64,000 bases of DNA, taken from positions 868,001 to 932,000 of the forward strand of contig JANQRU010000004.1 in NCBI GenBank assembly GCA_028284415.1, given 5' to 3'. The notes beneath the pieces were generated by a model. That model had not been told where the DNA came from and did not search any database. It saw only the letters and a program-made list of their open reading frames with translations. Below are positions 17,123 through 26,203 of this stretch, piece after piece. Position 1 is the first letter of the stretch. Each line of letters starts with the position of its first letter. Origin of the DNA: Pyrinomonadaceae bacterium. GTDB taxonomy: Bacteria; Acidobacteriota; Blastocatellia; Pyrinomonadales; Pyrinomonadaceae. Both the position numbers and the translations under genes were made by a program.

Positions 17123-17160
17123 AAAAATATATAATATTTTAAATTAATTAATAGTAGTAA
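17123..17160 (+). other. AT-rich DNA unwinding region
   Basis: 38 bases with only two G and no C, running from the trio array through TATATAATATTTTAAATTAA to TAGTAGTAA. Two TAG triplets at 17152-17157 are trio-like units on the other strand and face the main array across the A/T stretch. Confidence 0.8.
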
Positions 17161-17196
17161 AAAGAGCAGCAAAATTTAATGTAAAATATAAAGAAT

Positions 17197-17592
17197 ATGA
17201 AAAGGAAAATTCTGTTACTAATGATATCTATAATTATATTTGGTTGTTCAAATTCAATTTCCGACAACGAAAAAATTGTCAAATTTTCAGATGGAAAATC
17301 AGTCAAAATAAATTATGAAATCAGGGACATTGAAGACAACGAAAAAGTTCTAGTAGTTGAATACAAAAATGAAGAAAAAGTAACCAAAGAGAAAACTGTT
17401 GAAAATCAAGTTTTGGAAATTTGGAAAGCTGTAGAGAATGAAGCTAACAAATTGGAAATTGAAGAAGGAATTATCAAATACGAATATTTTGCAGGTGAAA
17501 ATAAAAAGACAAAAGAAGCAGTATTTAAACCAATTTTATTTAGTGCAGAAAAAATAGAAAACGGGACTTGGAAAATTCGCAAAGTTAATTAA
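17197..17592 (+). CDS. Small lipoprotein of unknown function
   Basis: 131 residues. The N terminus is a lipoprotein signal (MKRKILLLMISIIIFGCSNS, acylated Cys17), so the mature part of about 115 residues is outside the inner membrane. The remainder is rich in Lys and Glu and has no family I recognise. It lies between oriC and dnaN, where many genomes have no gene, and ends 44 bases before the dnaN ATG. It may share the dnaN promoter or provide its own. Confidence 0.75.
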   Translation: MKRKILLLMISIIIFGCSNSISDNEKIVKFSDGKSVKINYEIRDIEDNEKVLVVEYKNEEKVTKEKTVENQVLEIWKAVENEANKLEIEEGIIKYEYFAGENKKTKEAVFKPILFSAEKIENGTWKIRKVN

Positions 17593-17636
17593 AATAGTAG
17601 GACACTTAAAACAAGAATTTGGGAGCAAACAAAGAT

Positions 17637-18818
17637 ATGGAATTTGTAATCAAACAAAACGCCTTAAAAGAAGAACTAGGATTTGTACAGGGCATTGTAG
17701 AAAAAAAATCTACGATTCCGGTTCTTTCAAATATTTTAATTGAATCGGTCGGAGAAAATACCATTCGCATTGTCGGAACGGATTTGGATGTAACGATTCG
17801 TTGTGAAGCGGACGCAGATATTAAAGAGACTGGTTCAATGTGCATACAGGCACGCAAACTTTTTGATATTGTCAGACTTCTTCCCGATGCAGATGTTCAT
17901 TTCAAAAAAGATGAAAATGAATGGGTTAAATTAACTTGCCAAAAATCAAAGTTCAGACTAGCCGGTGTTTCCCGAGATCAATTCCCCGAAGTTCCCGAAT
18001 TCAAATCCGCACCGATGTCGCTTTCGGCAGAGATTTTCAATAATTTTATCCACAACACAAGTTTTGCAATTACCAATGAGCAATCACGTTTTACACTTTC
18101 AGGTGCAAAATTTATGATCGAGAACGGCACAGCCCGAATGGTTACGACCGACGGACACCGACTTGCTTACATTGAAAGGAATATCGGAACACCAAGTGAA
18201 GATGCGATGGATGCCTTAATTCCGAAAAAAGCCCTGACCGAACTTACAAAAATCTCAAGAGGCTCAGAAGGCGATGTGAGTTTTGGCGAGGATGCAAACC
18301 ATATCTACTTCGAGGTTGAAGGCAGACTTTTAATCACACGAAAACTTTCAGGGACATTTCCGAATTATGAAATGGTTATTCCCAAAGATAATGACAAGAC
18401 AGTCACTTTTGATCTAGAGGATATGAAGCGTGCAGTCGCCCGTGTTGCTCTTATGGCAGATGAAAGGACTCGTTCAGTACGTCTGACGATAAAAGACGGC
18501 GAAATCGAAGTAGGAGCTCAAAGCAGCGAAGAAGGTGAAGCCAATGAGAGAGTTTCAGCTGATTACTCAGGCGAAGAAGTCCAGATCGGTTTCAATTCCC
18601 AATACTTGCAAGAATTTCTAAATAACGTAAGTGCCGTTGAAACTGAAGTCCAAGAAGTCGAAAAAGAAACCGACGGAGAAAAAGTAAAAGTAAAAGAGGG
18701 TGGCGGCAGACCACGAATTTCATTTGAATTCAAAGACGGCAATGCCCAAACCCAAATGCGAATCGCCGGCGACACAGAATACGATTACAAATACATCGTA
18801 ATGCCTTTGAGAATATGA
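17637..18818 (+). CDS. dnaN: DNA polymerase III beta subunit (sliding clamp)
   Basis: 393 residues from the ATG at 17637 (MEFVIKQNALKEELGFVQGI). An in-frame TTG at 17619 would add six residues and is less likely, because GGGAG lies between the two. Three clamp domains are evident (KKSTIPVLSNILIES, FTLSGAKFMIENGTARMVTTDGHR, YIVMPLRI at the C terminus). The clamp is a ring that tethers polymerase to DNA. A charged insert at about 337-360 (EVEKETDGEKVKVKEGGGR) in the third domain is not usual and makes the protein longer than typical clamps of about 370 residues. Confidence 0.98.
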   Translation: MEFVIKQNALKEELGFVQGIVEKKSTIPVLSNILIESVGENTIRIVGTDLDVTIRCEADADIKETGSMCIQARKLFDIVRLLPDADVHFKKDENEWVKLTCQKSKFRLAGVSRDQFPEVPEFKSAPMSLSAEIFNNFIHNTSFAITNEQSRFTLSGAKFMIENGTARMVTTDGHRLAYIERNIGTPSEDAMDALIPKKALTELTKISRGSEGDVSFGEDANHIYFEVEGRLLITRKLSGTFPNYEMVIPKDNDKTVTFDLEDMKRAVARVALMADERTRSVRLTIKDGEIEVGAQSSEEGEANERVSADYSGEEVQIGFNSQYLQEFLNNVSAVETEVQEVEKETDGEKVKVKEGGGRPRISFEFKDGNAQTQMRIAGDTEYDYKYIVMPLRI

Positions 18819-18832
18819 TTTGGGGGTACTAA

Positions 18833-19006
18833 ATGAATAATTTTACAATTTACGTACTGGCGATCATAGGAGGTTTTTATATAGTTAAGCTTATAATTAA
18901 AGATTTAGAATTAGGAAATATCAGGTTAGTTTTTGAAAGCAAAGAAAAACTTTCAAAAAAGATAGAAAATAAGCCTCAAAATTCTAAACTTAAAATTAAT
19001 AATTGA
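18833..19006 (+). CDS. Small single-pass membrane protein
   Basis: 57 residues with one hydrophobic segment at about 4-22 (FTIYVLAIIGGFYIVKLII) and a basic tail (EKLSKKIENKPQNSKLK). GGGGGT lies five bases before the ATG and an intrinsic terminator follows the stop, so the frame looks real. It starts 14 bases after dnaN and is probably co-transcribed. No family recognised. Confidence 0.65.
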   Translation: MNNFTIYVLAIIGGFYIVKLIIKDLELGNIRLVFESKEKLSKKIENKPQNSKLKINN

Positions 19007-19009
19007 CTC

Positions 19010-19044
19010 AAAGCGTTTTGCAATTTTTGGCAAAACGCTTTTTT
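19010..19044 (+). terminator. Terminator of the dnaN unit
   Basis: AAAGCGTTTTGC (19010-19021) pairs with GCAAAACGCTTT (19030-19041) around an eight-base loop and runs into TTTTTT. It directly follows the stop of the 57-residue gene. Confidence 0.9.
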
Positions 19045-19097
19045 CCAAAAAAGATAGTATCTAAATCTCAAATGTATGTAATTCAAAGACTTGCATA

Positions 19098-19919
19098 TTA
19101 AAGATGTTTAGTATTTTTGTTGAATTGATAATCTTTACAATTGTCTTCTTTTACAACTCCTCTTTTTTCATTATGCGTACGAATAATTTCACGAGTTTCC
19201 ACATATTTTTTAATGCTATCTCTCATAGATTTAGCATATATAGATTTAGGATATTTTTTAATAATACTTCGTATCTCATTTAAAGTGTCTTCATCACAAC
19301 TGCGATAATCTAGGATTCCGCTTGATTGAATAAAATAACCAAGATCACTGCGATTTTTTAGTAAGTCCCAAACTTTTAAATTGTTTCCTGTCGGTTTTTT
19401 TATTTTTACAGAGATAGGAAGAGTTTCAATTAAAAAAACTTTCTTTTTATTAGGAAGTATTAATTTGGCTTTAATTAAATAATTTCCGGACTTTGAAAAA
19501 GCAAAATTTGACATAATAACGTCTTTATAAAGGGGGCTATCTTTCACATAATTTGGTATTCTATTCCAAAGAATTTTTTCAGAGAATTGCCGTGATATAT
19601 TTGGTGTCAACCAGCCTGAAGAGTCTTTAATTGGTCCGTGGCTTCGATATTTTTTGAAACTTTCATTCTCGTAAGCTATAGAAATTTGTAAAGAAGAAGT
19701 TCTTCGAGTTAATCCACGATGAAAATTTTTTTTCTCTGTGTTATTTGTTACTTGAAATTGCAAATTAACTATTTCGCCTAAAAAATAGTTTTTCTTTGAT
19801 AATCTTATTTCGATGCTAACATCAGATTTACTGCTAATGTAAGTTTGTGAGTATATGTTTGATGAAAATAGAAATATAGCAAATAGTATTGTTTGTGAGA
19901 TTTTAATTGAAATTTTCAT
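19098..19919 (-). CDS. Secreted hypothetical protein
   Basis: 273 residues with a cleavable signal peptide (ILFAIFLFSSNIYSQ). Residues of about 30-175 look like an immunoglobulin-type beta domain (SIEIRLSKKNYFLGEIVNLQFQVTNN followed by several strands). The C-terminal part is helical and charged (about 195-265). No family is certain. It starts five bases after the asnB stop and is probably the last gene of the minus-strand polysaccharide unit. Confidence 0.7.
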   Translation of the reverse strand: MKISIKISQTILFAIFLFSSNIYSQTYISSKSDVSIEIRLSKKNYFLGEIVNLQFQVTNNTEKKNFHRGLTRRTSSLQISIAYENESFKKYRSHGPIKDSSGWLTPNISRQFSEKILWNRIPNYVKDSPLYKDVIMSNFAFSKSGNYLIKAKLILPNKKKVFLIETLPISVKIKKPTGNNLKVWDLLKNRSDLGYFIQSSGILDYRSCDEDTLNEIRSIIKKYPKSIYAKSMRDSIKKYVETREIIRTHNEKRGVVKEDNCKDYQFNKNTKHL

Positions 19920-19924
19920 AAGTT

Positions 19925-21844
19925 TTACTCCAAAAATTCACGTATCCAAAGCTCTAGTGTAAGTAATTGAAAGACTTGTAAATTATAATCTTCTTTTCCA
20001 GATTGATTAAGTTCGACAATTCTTTGTACCTCTTTTGCATCGAATAAGCCTCTTTTTTTTACACTCTCTTCCGAAAGCAGATCATCAATCATTGGTTTTA
20101 AGTTCGTGCGAATCCAAGAGCGAATCGGGGCGGAAAAACCAGCTTTCTTCCTCCAAATTATTTCTTTTGGGAGAACTTTTTCAACTGCTTTTTTTAGAAT
20201 ATATTTTCTTTTTAATCCCTTTATTTTAAGATTTGCAGGGATTTTTTCAGTTAGAGAAACTAATTCGTGATTTAAAAAAGGAACTCGAACTTCTAAATTT
20301 GCCGCCATAGAGGTTTTGTCAGTTGTGTCCAAATTTAGGGCAGGCATAAATGTTTTAAAATCAACATATAACAGACGATTTAAAGGAGAAATATTCTTGC
20401 AATTTTCAAAATACTGCTTGTGATATTTGTAAGCATCGAAATTTCCAAATTCATCTTTCAAGTTGTAAGAGTATAGATTGGATTTCATCGAATCGGTAAA
20501 ATAGGTTCCGAAACCCATGTAGCGTTCTTCAAAAGAAAGGGCGGCAGACTTAGCAAACTTTTTGGCATTTCGCATTGGTGCAGTAAATTTTCCCTTAACT
20601 CCCCCATAAAGCAATTTATCGAGAGATTTCATCAACGGGGAGCGAACGGTGGTTGGTATAAAATCAGCTTTTCCTGCAAGTTGCATAGCTAATTGTCTTG
20701 GGTAACCGGCAAAAATCTCATCGCCACCCATTCCCGAAAGCATCACCTTTAATTTTTGGCGGGATTGCTCTGAAATCAAATAAGAAGGAATCGCCATATC
20801 AATCACCGGAGCATCCATATGATATATGAGCTTTGGCAAAAGTTCGGTTAAGTCAGGTGTTTGCAAAGTTTCGTTATACTCTATCGGCAGAATCTCAGCT
20901 AACTTCCGTGACCATTCGACATCATCGGGAATTATGTCAAATTCCAAATCTTGCTGCGAAATTGCCGTTGTGTACGTGGAAACCTTTTGTTTTGAATGCT
21001 TTATCATTAAAGCTACGATTGAAGAAGAATCAACCCCGCCGGAAAGAAATGCTCCAAGCGGAACATCGGAGATCATCTCCATTTTTGTAACTTTATCTAG
21101 AGTTTCAAACGTCTGATCACGCCAATAATTTTCGCTTTTGCTCGATTTATCTTCTTTAGAAAAATCCAAATCCCACCATTCCTTTGTTGTAATTTCTCTA
21201 TTTTTCCAAACAAGAAAATGTGCTGGAGGAAGTTGGTAAATATTTTTAAAAAGCGTATGTGGTGGGACTGTCCAAAGAAATGTTAAAAACTGATTTAAGC
21301 CTTCTAAATCTAATTCGGCTTTAATCAATTTGGAAGCCAAAATAGCTTTAATTTCCGATGCGAATACAAATTGATTGCCAATTTTTGAGTAATACAATGG
21401 CTTGATTCCTGCACGATCTCTAACAAGTATGAGAGTTTTTTCCAGTTCGTCCCAAATCGCAAAGGCAAACATCCCGTTGAGTTTGTCCAAACAATCTATT
21501 CCCCATTGTTGAAAGGCTTTAACTAAAACTTCTGTATCACAATCAGTTTTGAATTTATGACCTTTTGCTTCCAGTTCGTCTTGAATTTCTTTGTAGTTAT
21601 AAATTTCGCCGTTGTATGTGAGGGTAAATCTTTTATCATCGGAGAAAAAAGGCTGATGTCCAGCAGGGGTTGGGTCAAGAATTGAAAGTCTGCGGTGTCC
21701 TAAACAGGTTTTAAGTTGTTCATTTCCAAACTCTTGTGAAATGAAAACGCCTTCATCATCAAATCCGCGATGCTCTATTTTTTTTAGCATTTCAGGAATG
21801 ATATTTTCAGGATGTTGTGTAATTAAACCTGCAATTCCGCACAT
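19925..21844 (-). CDS. asnB: Asparagine synthetase, glutamine-hydrolysing
   Basis: 639 residues. The N-terminal class II glutaminase domain begins MCGIAGLI, so Cys2 is the nucleophile once Met1 is removed. The synthetase domain has the PP-loop LGAFLSGGVDSSSIVAL and a later LSGMGGDEIFAGYPRQ. It lies among glycosyltransferases, as AsnB-like enzymes in polysaccharide loci often do, where they may amidate sugar acids or precursors instead of serving asparagine supply. Eight bases separate it from the upstream GT4 gene. Confidence 0.93.
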   Translation of the reverse strand: MCGIAGLITQHPENIIPEMLKKIEHRGFDDEGVFISQEFGNEQLKTCLGHRRLSILDPTPAGHQPFFSDDKRFTLTYNGEIYNYKEIQDELEAKGHKFKTDCDTEVLVKAFQQWGIDCLDKLNGMFAFAIWDELEKTLILVRDRAGIKPLYYSKIGNQFVFASEIKAILASKLIKAELDLEGLNQFLTFLWTVPPHTLFKNIYQLPPAHFLVWKNREITTKEWWDLDFSKEDKSSKSENYWRDQTFETLDKVTKMEMISDVPLGAFLSGGVDSSSIVALMIKHSKQKVSTYTTAISQQDLEFDIIPDDVEWSRKLAEILPIEYNETLQTPDLTELLPKLIYHMDAPVIDMAIPSYLISEQSRQKLKVMLSGMGGDEIFAGYPRQLAMQLAGKADFIPTTVRSPLMKSLDKLLYGGVKGKFTAPMRNAKKFAKSAALSFEERYMGFGTYFTDSMKSNLYSYNLKDEFGNFDAYKYHKQYFENCKNISPLNRLLYVDFKTFMPALNLDTTDKTSMAANLEVRVPFLNHELVSLTEKIPANLKIKGLKRKYILKKAVEKVLPKEIIWRKKAGFSAPIRSWIRTNLKPMIDDLLSEESVKKRGLFDAKEVQRIVELNQSGKEDYNLQVFQLLTLELWIREFLE

Positions 21845-21852
21845 GTTTAGAT

Positions 21853-22938
21853 TTATAGTTTTTTATAAACTTGCAAATATTCTTCAGCAATGTTTTTAGG
21901 TAAAAGCGACTTTCCAAATTCCAAGTTATTTTTGCTGATTGACTGTCTTAATTTTTTATTTTCAATTATTTCAATGATTTTATTTGCAATATTCTCGGGA
22001 TTAGATGTGCAAGCCAGATAATACTTTCCGTTTTCAAGAAAATCTTTTGCTGCACGAAATTTAGTCGAAACTATCGGCATCCCAATTGCCAAAGCTTTGA
22101 AAAAGACATTCGGAAAACCTTCACCGTATTTAGTTGGAAAAATTAAAATATCACTTTCGAAAAAGTATTTTTCAACCTCTTTTTCTGGAATATAACCTGT
22201 AAATTTTATTTCAAGTTCTAAATTTAATTCTCTCACTAAAATTTCAGCTTTTTTTCTGATTTCACCATCACCAATACAATGTAAAATGAAGCTATAACCT
22301 TTATCTTTAATTATCTTACAAGCTGTAATAGTTTCGAGTAAACATTTATTGGGAACAAAACGAGCGACAAAAATTAAGTCAAAAGTTTCATCTTTTTCTT
22401 TGTGTTTCTGACTAAAATTATTAGATAAACTTTGATGGATAGTAATCGTATTTTTAACAAAGTAAAACTTTCCTTTTTCAAACCCCAAACACTCAAAGTT
22501 GGTTAATTCATCAGTTGTATGAATCCCAAATCCATCTGCTTTTTTGGCAATGTACTTTATCAAAAAGCGAATAAAAATATTCGTATCAAAAAAATCCTGA
22601 GCTTCAGAACCGTGAAATTTGAAAAACACTTTTGTCTTTTTCGGATTCATTATAAAAAGCGAAAATGAATCCCGTAAAATTGTTTTTAAATCGAAAGCAC
22701 TATTTAAGTGAAGCACATCAAAGTTATTATTTTTCAGTAGCTTGCGAAAACGAAAAGCTGTTTTCCACACTCGTTTGATTCTTTCAAAAAAAGGCGTCGG
22801 CTTTTCCTTATCACCGTAAACATAGGTTTTTTCAACAACCTCCACACCTAATTCCCGCAAAGCTTCGACAAAAGGCGGTTCGCTGGAAATAGGACCTCCC
22901 CAAGAATCTTTGCTTGGCATACCGATAAGGATTTTCAT
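21853..22938 (-). CDS. GT4-family glycosyltransferase
   Basis: 361 residues, GT-B fold. The N-terminal nucleotide-like domain begins MKILIGMPSKDSWGGPISSEPP. The C-terminal sugar-nucleotide half includes LIFVARFVPNKCLLETI, LHCIGDGE and the GT4 EX7E-like region (FPTKYGEGFPNVFFKALAIGM). It probably adds a sugar in cytoplasmic assembly of a surface glycan. Donor and acceptor unknown. It lies between galE and asnB on the minus strand. Confidence 0.88.
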   Translation of the reverse strand: MKILIGMPSKDSWGGPISSEPPFVEALRELGVEVVEKTYVYGDKEKPTPFFERIKRVWKTAFRFRKLLKNNNFDVLHLNSAFDLKTILRDSFSLFIMNPKKTKVFFKFHGSEAQDFFDTNIFIRFLIKYIAKKADGFGIHTTDELTNFECLGFEKGKFYFVKNTITIHQSLSNNFSQKHKEKDETFDLIFVARFVPNKCLLETITACKIIKDKGYSFILHCIGDGEIRKKAEILVRELNLELEIKFTGYIPEKEVEKYFFESDILIFPTKYGEGFPNVFFKALAIGMPIVSTKFRAAKDFLENGKYYLACTSNPENIANKIIEIIENKKLRQSISKNNLEFGKSLLPKNIAEEYLQVYKKL

Positions 22939-22953
22939 TTTTTTAGACTAAAA

Positions 22954-23922
22954 TTAGTTCTTGTCTTTTTGCCACTTCCATGCAGTTTCTATAATTTTTT
23001 CCAGTTGCGAATACTTAGGTTTCCATCCGAGAACGTTTCGAGCTTTTTGTGAGTTCGCAACAAGTTTAGAAGGGTCACCATCGCGTTTAGGTTCAATCTT
23101 GGACTTTATTGTTTTGCCAATTACTTTCTCGGCTGTTTCAACTACTTGTTTTACCGAATAACCATCTCCATTTCCGAGATTAAAAAATTCGGATTTTCCT
23201 CCGTTGAAGAGATATTCTAAAGCAAGAATATGAGCTTGACTTAAATCAGAAACGTGTATGTAATCACGGATCGCTGTTCCGTCTGGAGTTGGATAATCAT
23301 CACCATAAATTGATATATACTCTTTCTTTCCTTGTGCTACTTGTAAAATCAGCGGGATTAAATGAGTTTCAGGATCGTGTCTCTCGCCAAGCTCTTCGTC
23401 TGCACCACTGGCGTTAAAATACCTTAACGCAACAAATTTTAATCCATAAGCATCGTCGTAACTACTCAGTATTCTTTCGACCATAAACTTTGACCAGCCA
23501 TATGGATTTGTGGGGTTTTGTGGATGTTTTTCGTCAATGGGCAAATACTTAGGCTCTCCATAGGTAGAGCAGGTTGAGGAAAAAACAAATTTATTTATTT
23601 CATTTTCTATTAAAACATCTAAAAGATTTATTGTTTGGGACACATTATTTTGAAAATACTTTTTTGGTTCCTTGACAGATTCTCCAACATAAGCGAATGC
23701 AGAAAAATGGATACAAGAAGTAATATTATTTTCATCTATTATCCTTCTTAAGAGATTTTTGTCTCCTACATTACCTTTGTAAAAAACAGCATCTTTATCA
23801 AGTGCGTCAAGATAACCATTTGTTAGATTGTCTATAACTATTACTTTTTTTTTATTTTTAAGTAAATCTCGGACTGTGATGCTGCCGATGTATCCAGCAC
23901 CACCTGTGACTAAAACAGACAT
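22954..23922 (-). CDS. galE: UDP-glucose 4-epimerase
   Basis: 322 residues, an extended short-chain dehydrogenase. It has the NAD-binding GGAGYIGS start, Ser and Tyr-X3-Lys in [10 protein letters not shown] and [11 protein letters not shown], and substrate-side motifs [11 protein letters not shown] and [14 protein letters not shown]. It interconverts UDP-glucose and UDP-galactose (or the GlcNAc pair), supplying donor sugars for the neighbouring transferases. It is 22 bases after the upstream GT4 gene. Confidence 0.94.
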   Translation of the reverse strand: MSVLVTGGAGYIGSITVRDLLKNKKKVIVIDNLTNGYLDALDKDAVFYKGNVGDKNLLRRIIDENNITSCIHFSAFAYVGESVKEPKKYFQNNVSQTINLLDVLIENEINKFVFSSTCSTYGEPKYLPIDEKHPQNPTNPYGWSKFMVERILSSYDDAYGLKFVALRYFNASGADEELGERHDPETHLIPLILQVAQGKKEYISIYGDDYPTPDGTAIRDYIHVSDLSQAHILALEYLFNGGKSEFFNLGNGDGYSVKQVVETAEKVIGKTIKSKIEPKRDGDPSKLVANSQKARNVLGWKPKYSQLEKIIETAWKWQKDKN

Positions 23923-23944
23923 ATATTTGTTACGAAAAACAGAA

Positions 23945-25132
23945 TTATTTTAATTTTAAGATAGAATCTTCGTCCTTTTTGTTGGAATTTTCAAGAAAGC
24001 CTGTATTGTGTGAAAAGTCTTTTATCAGTCCTTCATACAGGGTTTTTAAGCTTTTTATATGAGACTCTATGCTAAAGTTTTGAACTGCAAATTTATAAGC
24101 TAAATCAACACTTTTTTCTCTCAAATCCTCGTTCTTTAGCAGTTTCAAAGTTTTATTCGAAAGTTCTTCATAATTTTTGGTTTGAAAGATTTCTGCACAT
24201 TTTCCATCATTTGTTACTTCAAGTAATGGCGGAATATCAGAAACAATTAAAGGAACTTTTGCGAGCATCGCTTCAGTTACGGAAATCGGTAAACCTTCAG
24301 CGAGCGAAGAGAATACAAATAAATCCAGCGAAGCTAAAATATCAGGCACATCATCTCTTCCACCCAAAAAGAAAACTTTTTCGCCAATACCATTTTCATC
24401 GCAAAATTTAACGCATTCGTCAAAATTTTCTTCACCACCTTCACTAACTTTGCCGACGAATATAAAAATTGCGTTCTTATATGCTTCAAAAACTTTTGGC
24501 AAAGCCTTACAAACAGTCATCTGATCTTTGGTTTTATCGGGGCGAAAATTAGCAATCATTCCTAAAAGCAAACTATTTTCATCAAAACCTAATTCTTCCT
24601 TTATAGAGTTTCCTGAGGGATCAAGTCTTTTTTCATCAACTCCGTTGTAAATCAGGTAAAAATTTTTACTTGTATCTAATCCCAATTCTTTTCTGAGCCA
24701 AGGAAATAAACTTCGACTTACTGAAATGTTAGCATCCATTTTCGGAGCTAAGAATTTAGCAGCTAAGCGATTTTTTTTACCCTTAATAAATCCCTCATGA
24801 GTTAAAACATGTTTTATATTTTTTAATCCTAAAGTGGCTAAATACAGATGCAATGCCTCGACAGGCTGATAACTGTGGACAACTTCTATTTTATGTTCTT
24901 TGATTATTTTTCTGAATTGCCAAACCAAGTTAATATCAATTGGAAGGTCGCGTTGAAGAGAAATAAACTTAATTTGAAGATTTTCAAAATCAGATTTCAA
25001 ATCTCCACTGCCACTTGCAACAAAAGTTATGTCAATACCGAATTTCTTAGCATTCCGACATACGTCCAAAACACGGGTTTCCGCCCCTCCTCGATTTAAT
25101 GAATCTAGCGTATATAAAACCTTCATCACCAT
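23945..25132 (-). CDS. GT4-family glycosyltransferase
   Basis: 395 residues. [21 protein letters not shown] is the classic N-terminal GT4 motif. The C-terminal half shows [58 protein letters not shown] (split here only for description) with the EX7E catalytic region. The start could also be the ATG two codons later (25126), which has better spacing to AGAG. First gene of the minus-strand unit, divergent from the GT2 gene at 25204. Sugar specificity unknown. Confidence 0.88.
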   Translation of the reverse strand: MVMKVLYTLDSLNRGGAETRVLDVCRNAKKFGIDITFVASGSGDLKSDFENLQIKFISLQRDLPIDINLVWQFRKIIKEHKIEVVHSYQPVEALHLYLATLGLKNIKHVLTHEGFIKGKKNRLAAKFLAPKMDANISVSRSLFPWLRKELGLDTSKNFYLIYNGVDEKRLDPSGNSIKEELGFDENSLLLGMIANFRPDKTKDQMTVCKALPKVFEAYKNAIFIFVGKVSEGGEENFDECVKFCDENGIGEKVFFLGGRDDVPDILASLDLFVFSSLAEGLPISVTEAMLAKVPLIVSDIPPLLEVTNDGKCAEIFQTKNYEELSNKTLKLLKNEDLREKSVDLAYKFAVQNFSIESHIKSLKTLYEGLIKDFSHNTGFLENSNKKDEDSILKLK

Positions 25133-25138
25133 AATCTC

Positions 25139-25169
25139 TTGACATTTATAGTCTCTTGAGTGCTAATAA
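25139..25169 (+). promoter_or_regulatory. Candidate promoter for the plus-strand polysaccharide genes
   Basis: A perfect TTGACA (25139-25144) and an extended -10 TGCTAATAA (25161-25169) lie in the 71-base divergent gap. The 19-base spacer is longer than ideal, which the TG extension may offset. Confidence 0.42.
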
Positions 25170-25203
25170 AGAGTCTATTTTAATCCTATAAATAAATTAC
25201 AAG

Positions 25204-26169
25204 ATGCCTGAAATTTCAGTTGTAATTCCTTCTTACAATCATGCACCTTTTATAGAAAGGACTTTGCGTTCCATTTATGCACAAACTTTTTTACCGAAGA
25301 AGTTGATTGTAATTGATGATGGTTCAAAAGACGAGTCAGTGCAAATTATTGAGAGGGTTTTGAAAGAGTGTACTTTTGAAACCGAATTTATTGCTAGAGA
25401 AAATCGAGGGCTTTGTAAAACATTAAACGAGGGACTTGCGAAAGCTGAGGGAAATTATTTTGCTTATATAGGTTCTGATGATTTATGGTTACCGAAATTT
25501 TTAGAAGAAAGTATAAAACTTCTAGAAAAGCGTCCAAAAGCAGTTTTATCTTTCGGACATGCTTTTGTAATAGATGAAGATGATTTTATATATGATAAAA
25601 CCAATAATTGGTTAGAATTTGCCGATGGAAATTTATTACCACAACTCTTGAGGGGAAGAATTTTTTCGAGTCCGAGTGTTGTTTATCGCAGAAGTGCTTT
25701 AGAAAAACATAAATGGAATGAAGATGCTCGGCTCGAAGATTATGAAATGTATCTAAAACTCACGACAGAAGGTGAATTTGCTCAATTAGATCAGGTTTTA
25801 TGTGCTTGGCGACAACATTCTTCTAATACAAGTAGTCAATATGCAAACATGTTTCCTGAATTTATTGAAGCACAGAACCGAGTGGCAAATCTTTTAGAGA
25901 TTTCACCAAGAGAACTAGCTCAAATTCAAGATAAATTGAAATTTCAGTCGGTCGAAGAATTTGTTAGATATGGAAACCGTCGTGAAGCCATTCCTTTAAT
26001 GTTGAAAAACTTAAGGGGAGTGAAATCATTAAAACAATTTGTCAATTTGCTACTACGTGTAAGCTTTCCACAAAGTCTTTATCAATGGAACAGAGAAAGA
26101 AAAAAAAGAAATGGAATAAAAAAATATGGCAATGTAAGGGATTTATTTAAGAATTCTTTAAATATCTAA
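25204..26169 (+). CDS. GT2-family glycosyltransferase
   Basis: 321 residues, GT-A fold. It starts with the family motif ISVVIPSYNHAPFIERTLRS, followed by LIVIDDGSKDESVQ, ARENRGLCKTLNEGLAKA and the DXD-equivalent YIGSDDLWLP. The acceptor-side motif LEDYEMYLKL is present. A basic C-terminal tail may contact the membrane. First plus-strand gene of the locus, immediately before the Crp/Fnr-type regulator. Confidence 0.9.
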   Translation: MPEISVVIPSYNHAPFIERTLRSIYAQTFLPKKLIVIDDGSKDESVQIIERVLKECTFETEFIARENRGLCKTLNEGLAKAEGNYFAYIGSDDLWLPKFLEESIKLLEKRPKAVLSFGHAFVIDEDDFIYDKTNNWLEFADGNLLPQLLRGRIFSSPSVVYRRSALEKHKWNEDARLEDYEMYLKLTTEGEFAQLDQVLCAWRQHSSNTSSQYANMFPEFIEAQNRVANLLEISPRELAQIQDKLKFQSVEEFVRYGNRREAIPLMLKNLRGVKSLKQFVNLLLRVSFPQSLYQWNRERKKRNGIKKYGNVRDLFKNSLNI

Positions 26170-26203
26170 ATGCTTAATGTTTTCTCAAGCTGAGGTGTAT
26201 TTT

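Larger units (their letters stand above)
16864..17160 (+). other. oriC: Replication origin oriC
   Basis: Gene-free stretch between dnaA and the next gene (16832-17196). DnaA boxes: ATTTCCACA 16864, TTATCCACT 16930, TTTTCCACA 16938, TGTGGAAAT 16966, TTTTCCACA 17002, 17021 and 17032, TGTGGATAC 17046, TTATCCACT 17087 and TTTTCCACA 17095. The 18-base double box TTATCCACTTTTCCACAG occurs twice (16930 and 17087). The second copy is followed by GGCA, five CTA triplets and a nearly pure A/T stretch. This is the order double DnaA box, GC clamp, DnaA-trios, unwinding region known from the Bacillus subtilis basal unwinding system. Location next to dnaA and near dnaN supports the call. Confidence 0.93.

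Noticed and set aside
17108-17160. CTA repeats read as a simple microsatellite or CRISPR-like array
   Set aside because: Triplets directly follow a DnaA double box and precede an A/T region, which fits DnaA-trios; there are no spacers.
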